Origin: Pelotomaculum sp. UBA1371
GTDB lineage: Bacteria > Bacillota > Desulfotomaculia > Desulfotomaculales > Pelotomaculaceae
Assembly (NCBI GenBank): GCA_002305915.1
Contig: DBRJ01000018.1
Location: 1 to 7,076, forward strand
Reading direction: 5' to 3'
Length of the DNA stretch: 7,076 nt
Below, piece after piece: positions 1-5,375 of this stretch (position 1 is its first letter; each line of letters begins with the position of its first letter). The position numbers were made by a program, and so were the translations under genes. The notes beneath the pieces are model-generated. The model was not told where the DNA came from, made no database searches, and saw nothing but the letters and a program-made list of their open reading frames with translations.

Positions 1-1421
1 GTGACAGGGTTGATAATCTCGGCAACGGTCAGCTCGCCGCTCAGGCCGGCAGTGCCGCCCACCTTGACAACCAGGTCGCCGGTCACGCCGGGCTCCAGAA
101 CAACTTCCATTTCGCTGAGCACAAGCTCGGCGGCGTCGTTGGAGGACCCGCTGAATTCAAACTTGGCAGTCTTGCCGTCGGTACCGGGGAAGCTTACCAG
201 GTCGATGCTCAGGCCGCTGTCTCTGTCGTCATCCATTGCGCCCCAGCGGGCGTTTTCGGGCAGCTCCAGGGTCAGGGTCCGGTTTTCGATAATGCTGTCG
301 GAAACGGATTCCTTGATCACGATGTCGGCAATAACCTGCTCCAGCATGCCGGCGTAAATGGTGGGAACATCGCCGTCAACTTCGATGGTGGCATCATAGG
401 TTCCGTACACGCCCACCGTCAACTCGGAGGGGGTGATGTCGCTCTTGCCGGAAACCTTGGCAATGATGTCGCCGGTCTTGGCATCGGTTTCATCGTCCAC
501 AACAATATCAATCTTCAATTCGATGCTGGTGGCTTCGTCGGTTCCCTCGAAATTGGCCAGGTTGAAGATTAACTCGTCTTCATCAATTTCAAGGGCACCA
601 TCTTTTTTTAGTTCTTCTTCAAGGTCTTTATCGCCCCAGATGGTTTGGAGGCTATTTTGGAGGCTATTATAACTATTATCCCAAACAAAACCGCTGGGCA
701 GTCTTAATTTCAGGGATTCAGACTCGTCTTCGAAGGCCCCTGCAGTATCCTCAGTGATCCGGAAAGTAACCGAATCTCTGTCGCTGAAGGAGTCGACGCT
801 GCTGACGCTGATGGTGATCTGCCCGCCGGATACGTAACCAACAGTTACGGAACCGTCGGCAAAGCCGGAAGCGCCGGGCGCGTCAAAGATCAGTTCGATG
901 GCGCCGTCAAAGCCGTCAGCCACGAAAACGTTCTTGGGGTAGATGTAGAAGTAGCAGTCATCCCCTCTTGCAGGTTCGCCAGTAACTTCCACTTTTACTT
1001 CCTTGTCGCTGATCATGGTGACTTCCAGCATGTTTTCGTCGCCGGCCAGGCCGTTGGCATCACCGGAGTATACTTCCGGAATCAGGATGTGGTTGCCGCC
1101 TGCTTCCCCGTAGAGGGTATCACCGTTGGGAAGGAGTTCGCCTGACCAATCATCAGACATGCGTGTTTCTTTAGTGCCGGCCTCAGCCCAGACAAAGTCG
1201 CCGGGCAGGCGGAAGGTCATGGTGTCTCCATTTTCCAGTCCGCCGGCTGTCACCTGGGCAAATACTGTTCCCAGAGCCGTGGTTTTGCCATCGTCCACGT
1301 TGGGAGCCGAAAGAACCGAATAGCCGGTGGCTGCTCCTGCGGGGGCCGCCATGGGCACCAGCATGCAGACCAGGAAAGATAAAGTAACTAGAATTGAAAG
1401 TGCTTTTCTTTTCAGCTTCAC
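1..1421 (-). CDS. Secreted S-layer-like surface protein, N-terminal part (3' end outside window)
   Basis: An open frame of 473 codons runs without a stop from GTG 1421 to the window edge. The start is set by AGGAGGG at 1428-1434, six nt upstream. Residues 1-30 form a clear Sec signal peptide: MKLKRK, a hydrophobic core at about 7-24, then A-G-A at 28-30 as the cleavage site. The mature part is acidic, rich in G, D, T, V and S, with alternating hydrophobic residues typical of beta-sandwich modules. A short motif recurs about every 150-170 residues: LPGDFVW (72-78), LPSGFVW (241-247), LPENARW (387-393). This suggests at least three homologous modules. I see no enzyme motif. Related large proteins in Desulfotomaculum-type bacteria often end in a copper amine oxidase N-like or SLH anchor; that part would lie beyond position 1 and is only inferred. 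An ECF-type promoter lies about 250 nt upstream. Surface or S-layer role is likely; exact function unknown. Confidence 0.85.
   Translation of the reverse strand, partial: MKLKRKALSILVTLSFLVCMLVPMAAPAGAATGYSVLSAPNVDDGKTTALGTVFAQVTAGGLENGDTMTFRLPGDFVWAEAGTKETRMSDDWSGELLPNGDTLYGEAGGNHILIPEVYSGDANGLAGDENMLEVTMISDKEVKVEVTGEPARGDDCYFYIYPKNVFVADGFDGAIELIFDAPGASGFADGSVTVGYVSGGQITISVSSVDSFSDRDSVTFRITEDTAGAFEDESESLKLRLPSGFVWDNSYNSLQNSLQTIWGDKDLEEELKKDGALEIDEDELIFNLANFEGTDEATSIELKIDIVVDDETDAKTGDIIAKVSGKSDITPSELTVGVYGTYDATIEVDGDVPTIYAGMLEQVIADIVIKESVSDSIIENRTLTLELPENARWGAMDDDRDSGLSIDLVSFPGTDGKTAKFEFSGSSNDAAELVLSEMEVVLEPGVTGDLVVKVGGTAGLSGELTVAEIINPV
645..668 (-). repeat. Perfect 12-bp tandem duplication inside the surface-protein gene
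   Basis: The 12-bp unit AATAGCCTCCAA (minus strand) occurs twice in a row, at 668-657 and 656-645. It encodes NSLQ-NSLQ at residues 252-259, so the frame is kept. It sits just after the second LP-x4-W motif, in a stretch (about 567-680) visibly richer in AT and in codons such as AAA, AAT, GAT and GAA than the rest of the gene. An identical copy at DNA level suggests a recent slippage duplication in a surface loop. Confidence 0.85.
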
Positions 1422-1666
1422 AAATTTCCCTCCTAAAACATTTTTTAAGTGAACCGGTAACATTCTACCGGTGGAACCGGTAAACCTGCCTTTATCCATC
1501 CCCCCTTATATCAATAATGGAAGTTTACTGGCGTAATTGAGCTGAAAACACTGCTGGATATGGACATGAACCTTATAGTACGGAAGGTAGTCAACAAGGC
1601 CAGGAAGAACAATGCAAAGGATAGCTGACTCCTGCCCAACCGTTTCAATCCTCCTCGTCTGCTACC
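1422..1666 (-). promoter_or_regulatory. Long 5' leader of the surface-protein gene
   Basis: If transcription starts just after the ECF-type -10 element at 1674-1679, the mRNA has about 245 untranslated nt before GTG 1421. The last 60 nt contain three ACCGGT palindromes. On the minus strand AGGAGG at 1655-1650 precedes an open frame from TTG 1639 to TGA at 1513-1511, about 42 codons with a hydrophobic stretch (QLSFALFFLALLTTF). The opposite strand is also open over 1518-1628 without a usable start except ATG 1560. Neither is convincing as a gene. No known riboswitch is recognised. Confidence 0.4.
1453..1481. repeat. Cluster of three ACCGGT palindromes (possible operator)
   Basis: The six-base palindrome ACCGGT occurs at 1453-1458, 1467-1472 and 1476-1481. 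The outer two sit in a longer direct repeat, GAACCGGTAA at 1451-1460 and 1474-1483, spaced 23 bp, about two helical turns. The cluster is in the leader 30-60 bp upstream of the start codon of the surface-protein gene. A fourth copy (AACCGGTT, 2187-2194) and a ten-base version ACCGGCCGGT (2090-2099) lie elsewhere in the same divergent region. A dimeric regulator site is possible; no regulator is identified. Confidence 0.4.
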
Positions 1667-1673
1667 TGATTAG

Positions 1674-1703
1674 TTAGACAGCCGGTTAACGCTAAAAGTT
1701 CCG
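1674..1703 (-). promoter_or_regulatory. ECF-sigma-type promoter driving the surface-protein gene
   Basis: On the minus strand CGGAACTTTT (1703-1694) is followed after 14 nt by GTCTAA (1679-1674). This fits the general ECF pattern of a GGAACTT-type -35 and a TCTRA-type -10 (for example E. coli sigma-E), with a normal spacer. The same ten-base -35 and six-base -10 appear in front of the ECF sigma gene at 2241-2269 with a 13-nt gap. It points toward the surface-protein gene start at 1421. Transcription would begin near 1667. Confidence 0.65.
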
Positions 1704-1789
1704 TCAATAGAAATTTTTTTTAGGAATTTAGAAGCAAAAACACGCAGGGTATGTGTTACGAAATTTTTAAGACCGCTTTCCCTGTTATA

Positions 1790-2051
1790 TTAAATAGATA
1801 ACCCTTTCTCCCCCTCGAACAAGGGAGCATCCGGGTGATCCTGAATAACCCTGAAATACATATTCATGTCTCCGCTTGTGCCGCTTCAGTGTTATGGATG
1901 TTTACCCTGAAAAATGCCGTTAAATTTTTTAGTCCGTTGCGTTGGTGCCGGTAGTCTATCCTGAGAATAGACATTTTTCATCCTCCTGCTGGTACCGCTT
2001 CAGCGGCTGGATGTCTAACTCCATAAGTTTTCTTGCAAGCCGGCGAATCAC
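1790..2051 (-). other. Chain of three overlapping short ORFs (doubtful)
   Basis: Three short minus-strand frames follow one another. The first runs from GTG 2051 to TAG 1956 (31 codons, beginning VIRRLARKLMELDIQPLKRY). The second runs from ATG 1974 to TGA 1864 (36 codons) and has AGGAGG at 1987-1982 seven nt before its ATG, which is ideal spacing. The third runs from ATG 1867, in a four-base ATGA overlap with the preceding stop, to TAA 1790 (25 codons, containing RVIQDHPDAPLFEGEKG). Spacing and overlaps look like translational coupling, but the frames are very short, codon bias is neutral, and no family is recognised. Remains of a frameshifted gene are an equal possibility. Confidence 0.2.
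1838..2017. repeat. Imperfect direct repeat, two copies of about 60-67 bp
   Basis: Copy A is 1838-1904 and copy B 1958-2017, about 115-120 bp apart. Both begin ATCCTGA, continue through ACAT..TTCAT and CTCC, and share CCGCTTCAG and TGGATGT, ending in TTTA or TCTA, with a few small gaps. The reading frame is not kept between the copies, so this is more likely a duplicated non-coding or decayed segment than a protein repeat. Aligned by eye only. Confidence 0.5.
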
Positions 2052-2135
2052 GAATCAAGACACTGCTTTAATTAACCTGCCGGAGAGCTACCGGCCGGTG
2101 GCCGGGGCTGATTGCGCGGTGTGGCTGCATGTGAT

Positions 2136-2165
2136 ATTATCTAACATAAGCTGATTAATAGTTAA
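2136..2165 (-). promoter_or_regulatory. Possible sigma-A promoter reading into the intergenic region
   Basis: On the minus strand TTAACT (2165-2160) and GATAAT (2141-2136) are separated by 18 nt, inside an AT-rich stretch. Matches to TTGACA/TATAAT are 4/6 and 5/6. It could feed the short ORFs at 1790-2051 or give a second, longer transcript of the surface-protein gene. AT-rich sequence gives such matches easily. Confidence 0.25.
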
Positions 2166-2240
2166 TTAATGAAACTATAATTTGCAAACCGGTTATGCTG
2201 AATAAATTGTATAAAAAAGTTGCACAGCGCCTCCCGGGGC

Positions 2241-2269
2241 CGGAACTTTTCCGCCCTACCTGTGTCTAA
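2241..2269 (+). promoter_or_regulatory. ECF-sigma-type promoter of the sigma/anti-sigma operon (autoregulation)
   Basis: CGGAACTTTT at 2241-2250, a 13-nt gap, and GTCTAA at 2264-2269. Both elements are identical to those on the minus strand at 1674-1703. Transcription would begin near 2276 and give a leader of about 37 nt before GTG 2313. ECF sigma genes very often transcribe themselves from a promoter of their own class, so the location directly upstream of an ECF gene supports the call. Confidence 0.7.
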
Positions 2270-2312
2270 TAAGGTAAACGGGGGGGTTCTGTGTTATCAG
2301 GAGTGGCTTCCC

Positions 2313-2924
2313 GTGCATGATCCCAAAACACTGGTGATAAAAGCTCAATCAAACGACCTGGGCGCCTTCGAAGAACTGGTAAACCTTTACCAGAACAAAG
2401 TTTACGGTCTCTGCCTGCATCTGACCGGAAACCCCGATGACGCCCAGGACCTGGCCCAGGAAGCTTTTATCAGGGCCTACAAAGCTCTGGGCAGATTCCG
2501 GAATGAAGCTGATTTCGGCACATGGATCCACCGGATTACGGTGAACGTGTGGTTGAATCTGCAGCGCAAAAACAACGGACGCAAGCCCGTTTCCCTGGAC
2601 GAACCCTATCCTTCCGATAAAAGCGGCGGCCTGCAGCGTGAGGTGGCCGCCCTGGACGGAGATCCGCTTCAGGCGCTGGAAGAAAAGGAGTTTCGCGGGC
2701 TTGTCCGCACAACCTTGCAGAGTCTCTCGGAAGAACACAGGGCCGTCCTGGTGCTGCGGGAGATCCAGGGATACAGCTACGAAGAGGTATCGCGCATGCT
2801 CAACTGCTCTCTAGGGACGGTTAAATCCCGTCTCAGCAGGGCGCGGGAAGCTATGCGGCGCGAGATGACAAAAAGGTCGCGGGAAGCCGGAGAGGCTTTG
2901 CCCGCAGCCGGGGAAAGCAGGTGA
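2313..2924 (+). CDS. ECF-family RNA polymerase sigma factor (RpoE/SigW-like)
   Basis: A 203-residue protein, the usual length for group 4 (ECF) sigma factors, with only regions 2 and 4. Region 2 spans about residues 18-86: the DDAQDLAQEAF segment at 42-52 is the typical core-binding helix, and F68-G69-T70-W71-I72-H73-R74-I75 the -10 recognition part. Region 4 spans about 133-183, with a helix-turn-helix at 154-178 (GYSYEEVSRMLNCSLGTVKSRLSRAR). The linker carries SLDEP. I chose GTG 2313 because AGGAG at 2299-2303 lies nine nt upstream and the family N-terminus fits. The frame is open back to TTG 2220, but that would include the promoter at 2241-2269. The stop is six nt before the anti-sigma gene, so the two are co-transcribed. 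It would direct polymerase to GGAACTTTT/GTCTAA promoters (inference). Confidence 0.93.
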   Translation: MHDPKTLVIKAQSNDLGAFEELVNLYQNKVYGLCLHLTGNPDDAQDLAQEAFIRAYKALGRFRNEADFGTWIHRITVNVWLNLQRKNNGRKPVSLDEPYPSDKSGGLQREVAALDGDPLQALEEKEFRGLVRTTLQSLSEEHRAVLVLREIQGYSYEEVSRMLNCSLGTVKSRLSRAREAMRREMTKRSREAGEALPAAGESR

Positions 2925-2930
2925 GACGAG

Positions 2931-4085
2931 ATGGATTGCCGCAAAGCACAATACTACATTAGACAACGCCTTGACCAGCTTCTTTCGGAAGAAGATAATG
3001 CCGCCCTGGAGCAGCATCTGGCCTGCTGTGAAGCCTGCGCCGGCGAGCTTGCCCTGCAGGAGCGGCTGTCCATGACCTTGCGGGAACTGGGACGGGAAGA
3101 AATACAGGCCCCGGCGGCTTTGAGTTCTCTAATTATGAACAATCTCAGGCCACAGCGGCGCAGCGCCCTGGCCTGGCTGCCCGCAGCCTGGCGCAAGACC
3201 GTGGCCGCGGCGGCTACCCTGATGTTGCTGGCAGGCGGGTCGGCCGGCGTTATGAACGGGCTGAATCTGGCCGGTAACGGAAAAAACATCGTTATGGAGT
3301 CACCCACGCCAAATGTTGCCGCAGTTCCGGAACCCGGCAGCGCCGGCGGAACTCCTGCGCCTGTTGACGTGGATAATAATGATAATGTGAATAATAATGA
3401 TAATAATGCTAACGGGGACGAGGCTAATCCAGGCGGAAGCGCTCCCGGCGATGCCCCGGGAAGCGGAACACCTGAAACCGGTGAAGCGGAAAAGCCCGGC
3501 GGAAACCAGATCGACAGCCCTCCTGACACATCCCAGAACAATCCGCAAAGCAAAAATTCCAACAGCGCAGAGGGCGACATAACGGCCGTCAAACCGGAGG
3601 GCGACAGGACGGGATTATCCGCTCCTGGCGCAGGGAGCGACAGGGTTCTCCTGAGTGACGACATGAAAGTAACCAGTACGGTCCTTAAAATAGCCGTTGA
3701 AGACCTGGCCACCGCCAAAACCAGGGCAGCTTCCCTGGCCGCCGGGGTCGGGGCCGAAACCCAGGTTTTTCCGGAACAGACCAGCGGAAAAACGGTGCTG
3801 GTGATGCGCTTCACAGTGGATTCGGACAAGGCCCCCTATTTGACAGAGGTACTGTCCGGCCTGGGAACACCCTTCCACAGGCAGGATGAAAAACGCGACC
3901 TCCTGCCCCTTTACAACGAAACAAAGGTCCAGTACAACGAACTTCTGGAGCGCAGGGACGCTGCCACAGACAGCGGGGAACGGCGTCAGCTGGAGATTCA
4001 GGCCAGCTCTTATGAACAGCTGCTGGAAGCCTGGGAAGAGGAGGCCGGCAAACAGGTTATCAACCTCTGGCTGGAAAACAAGTAA
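2931..4085 (+). CDS. Transmembrane anti-sigma factor with ZAS zinc finger and DUF4349-like outer domain
   Basis: 384 residues, starting at ATG 2931 with AGGTGA at 2919-2924 overlapping the sigma stop. The N-terminus has the zf-HC2/ZAS signature: C3, then H29-x3-C33-x2-C36. This zinc-binding fold clamps ECF sigma factors in the cytoplasm. One membrane segment follows at about 90-111, after basic R/K residues, so the rest is outside. Residues 123-235 are a disordered Pro/Gly/Asn/Asp/Glu linker including DNNDNVNNNDNNAN at 148-161. The last 145 residues (about 240-384) form an alpha/beta segment and then a charged, coiled-coil-like helix (331-370). This pattern resembles DUF4349 in order and length, but the match is by eye. 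That part is probably the sensor or wall-contact domain. Release could be by regulated proteolysis or by a shape change; the sequence does not say which. Confidence 0.88.
   Translation: MDCRKAQYYIRQRLDQLLSEEDNAALEQHLACCEACAGELALQERLSMTLRELGREEIQAPAALSSLIMNNLRPQRRSALAWLPAAWRKTVAAAATLMLLAGGSAGVMNGLNLAGNGKNIVMESPTPNVAAVPEPGSAGGTPAPVDVDNNDNVNNNDNNANGDEANPGGSAPGDAPGSGTPETGEAEKPGGNQIDSPPDTSQNNPQSKNSNSAEGDITAVKPEGDRTGLSAPGAGSDRVLLSDDMKVTSTVLKIAVEDLATAKTRAASLAAGVGAETQVFPEQTSGKTVLVMRFTVDSDKAPYLTEVLSGLGTPFHRQDEKRDLLPLYNETKVQYNELLERRDAATDSGERRQLEIQASSYEQLLEAWEEEAGKQVINLWLENK
3372..3407 (+). repeat. AT-rich trinucleotide-like repeat in the anti-sigma linker
   Basis: GAT, AAT and GTG codons in a run encode DNNDNVNNNDNNA. 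The tract is strikingly AT-rich inside a GC-rich gene. Its units (GATAATAAT, GATAAT, AATAATAAT) are multiples of three, so slippage would change linker length without breaking the frame. It lies in the outside linker between the membrane segment and the C-terminal domain. Confidence 0.7.
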
Positions 4086-4117
4086 GAACAGTTTAAAACA
4101 AATATAGGATAAAGCGG

Positions 4118-4148
4118 GAACCGGCTAAACCAGCCGGTTCTTTTTTTT
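4118..4148 (+). terminator. Strong intrinsic terminator of the sigma/anti-sigma operon
   Basis: A perfect nine-bp stem, GAACCGGCT (4118-4126) and AGCCGGTTC (4132-4140), closes a five-nt AAACC loop and is followed directly by eight T residues (4141-4148). It starts 33 nt after the anti-sigma stop codon. Confidence 0.93.
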
Positions 4149-4286
4149 AAATGCCGGGGAGACGGTTCCCGGCCACCCTCAGCCTCCTTTTCCGCCCGGC
4201 AAAAAGCGAGCAATGGAAAACACGGCTGATTTAGATGCGTTTTTTGGGCTTTGTAAACTCCCGGCGCCCCGGATGCAGGTAATTAT

Positions 4287-4314
4287 TTGTCCGGCCCGTT
4301 CCTAATGTTATAAT
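4287..4314 (+). promoter_or_regulatory. Sigma-A-type promoter of the PF07833-type gene
   Basis: TTGTCC (4287-4292) and a perfect TATAAT (4309-4314) are separated by 16 nt. The -35 matches TTGACA at four of six positions. Transcription would start near 4321, giving a leader of about 113 nt. The upstream part of this intergenic gap (4149-4286) shows only a GC-rich hairpin, GCCGGG/CCCGGC at 4153-4173, without a T-run. Confidence 0.6.
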
Positions 4315-4354
4315 ATACCAAAGCGTCCTTTGCGAAAATCTTTCTAAAAACTGA

Positions 4355-4383
4355 TAAGGAGGTGAATGAACTTAACTAACTAA
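4355..4383 (+). promoter_or_regulatory. Near-perfect Shine-Dalgarno with five-codon ORF in the leader (STAB-SD-like)
   Basis: TAAGGAGGTGA at 4355-4365 matches the complement of the 16S rRNA 3' end over eleven bases, far better than the ribosome sites of the real genes here. It is followed at once by ATG 4366, encoding MNLTN and then TAA 4381-4383, in a run TAACTAACTAA. A GTG at 4362 gives another five-codon frame. The site is about 70 nt upstream of the next gene's start, so it does not serve that gene directly. In Bacillus such distant strong SD sequences (STAB-SD, cry3A type) protect mRNA from 5' decay. That role is inferred here. Confidence 0.5.
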
Positions 4384-4433
4384 AAAACTCCCCCCGGGAT
4401 AATTATGATTTAATCAAGAAAGGATGAAGGTCA

Positions 4434-5333
4434 GTGACAGTGAAAAACATAAAAACAGCCCTCCTCCTCGGGGTTTTCCTGGTTCTTCTCTTAACGGGCC
4501 AGCCGGCCTGGGCAGCATCTGCCACCCTGTGGCAAATACCCGGCAGCCTTTCCCTTGATGAAGCGGGATTCAGGCTCGAAGCGCCCGCCAACATCAGTGA
4601 CAGGGCAGTCAAGGTTTCGGTGGAAGCTCTGGATTCCAGCAAAACTCCCCCCACAGACGACTATTTTATAACCCGTGCCGTCAGCATTGAAATGGTCAAC
4701 GTGGACAGGGTTAACCTGAACTGGCTTTCCAAACCGGTACGGCTTGTTTTTTCCTTTGACGGGATCGACCATAAAAGAGCAAGTCAATTAAATACCGGCC
4801 TGTCCCTGGGCTACTTCAGAATAGGTTACTGCGCTCCCGGAGAAAGCAACTGGGTGGAACTGCCTTCCCAGGTTTTCTGGAACGGCATCAAGGGGGTCGT
4901 GGAAGCGGAAGCTACGCAAGGGACGGGCCGCTACGCGCTTTTGTGGTCTTATCAGCCCGGCGCGCAACTGAGTCCCATTGCCAAAGGTATCCGCCTGATG
5001 GTTAATAACATAGTCGTCCATTCCGAGCTACCCCCTTATATCAACGGCGGCCGGACCATGGTGCCGCTGCGGGTAGTCGCTGAAAACCTGGGCGCCCGTG
5101 TGGAGTGGGTCGCCGCGGAAAACCGGATCGATCTGGTCAGAAATGTTGATAAAATTCAGCTCTGGATTGGTAAGCAAGTTACCCGGGTCAACGGCAAGTC
5201 TTTGCTTCTGGATGTACCACCGGAAATTAAGGGCGAGCGTACCTTTGTGCCCCTCCGATTTGTGGCCGAGGCGCTGGGCGCAAAAGTATCCTGGGATGAA
5301 GTGACCCAAACCGCCGGGGTAATCCGCTACTAA
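4434..5333 (+). CDS. Secreted protein with C-terminal copper amine oxidase N-like (PF07833-type) domain
   Basis: 299 residues. The signal peptide covers about residues 1-27 (basic start, hydrophobic 9-21, A25-W26-A27 cleavage site); no lipobox. Residues about 28-175 form a beta-rich domain I do not recognise, with conserved-looking W, Y and F residues. From about 185 to the end lies the copper amine oxidase N-like domain. Its two characteristic motifs are RTMVPLRVVAENLGARVEW (207-225) and RTFVPLRFVAEALGAKVSW (269-287), each preceded by a proline-rich turn (PPYING, PPEIKG). Despite the name, this domain is not an oxidase; in Firmicutes it is found on many exported and wall-linked proteins. The start may be GTG 4434 (AAAGGA, nine nt upstream) or GTG 4440 (GAAGG, nine nt upstream). 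Transcription probably comes from the sigma-A promoter at 4287-4314. It is convergent with the SLH gene, 35 bp away, with no clear terminator between. Confidence 0.88.
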   Translation: MTVKNIKTALLLGVFLVLLLTGQPAWAASATLWQIPGSLSLDEAGFRLEAPANISDRAVKVSVEALDSSKTPPTDDYFITRAVSIEMVNVDRVNLNWLSKPVRLVFSFDGIDHKRASQLNTGLSLGYFRIGYCAPGESNWVELPSQVFWNGIKGVVEAEATQGTGRYALLWSYQPGAQLSPIAKGIRLMVNNIVVHSELPPYINGGRTMVPLRVVAENLGARVEWVAAENRIDLVRNVDKIQLWIGKQVTRVNGKSLLLDVPPEIKGERTFVPLRFVAEALGAKVSWDEVTQTAGVIRY

Positions 5334-5339
5334 ATTGGG

Positions 5340-5375
5340 TAATCTACTGCAAAATATGACTGGCTAATTTACTGC
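5340..5375. repeat. Small direct repeat between the convergent genes
   Basis: TAATCTACTGC (5340-5350) and TAATTTACTGC (5365-5375) match at ten of eleven positions, 25 bp apart. The second copy contains the stop codon of the SLH gene. It may be a trace of a local duplication. It does not form a terminator. Confidence 0.4.

Larger units (their letters stand above)
1704..2240. other. Intergenic stretch between the two ECF-type promoters
   Basis: About 540 bp without a convincing gene. It contains an imperfect direct repeat (1838-1904 and 1958-2017), a hairpin GTCTAT/ATAGAC with a 7-nt loop at 1954-1972, CCGCTTCAGCGG at 1995-2006, the palindrome ACCGGCCGGT at 2090-2099, and AT-rich tracts at 1711-1730 and 2150-2220. 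A plus-strand open frame at 1942-2154 has no ribosome site and no recognisable protein character. Short minus-strand frames are described separately. It may be a decayed gene, a long regulatory region or an unrecognised small RNA. Confidence 0.5.

Noticed and set aside
1942..2154. Plus-strand 70-codon open frame
   Set aside because: No ribosome site, no family character, and it overlaps the direct repeat whose frame is not kept.
2182..2215. Sigma-A promoter TTGCAA...TATAAA upstream of the sigma gene
   Set aside because: The spacing of TTGCAA to TATAAA is 22 nt and other pairings have poor hexamers. The ECF-type promoter just downstream is a much better candidate.
1422..2240. Riboswitch, tRNA or CRISPR array in the long intergenic region
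   Set aside because: No cloverleaf, no conserved riboswitch core such as that of c-di-GMP or SAM types, and only two diverged repeat copies without regular spacers.
2220..2312. Longer sigma factor starting at TTG 2220
   Set aside because: This part would cover the ECF-type promoter at 2241-2269, has no ribosome site, and reads unlike any sigma N-terminus. GTG 2313 has AGGAG nine nt upstream.
2954..3829. Long minus-strand frame opposite the anti-sigma gene
   Set aside because: It is a shadow of the GC-rich anti-sigma gene, with Pro/Ser/Ala-rich sequence and no ribosome site.
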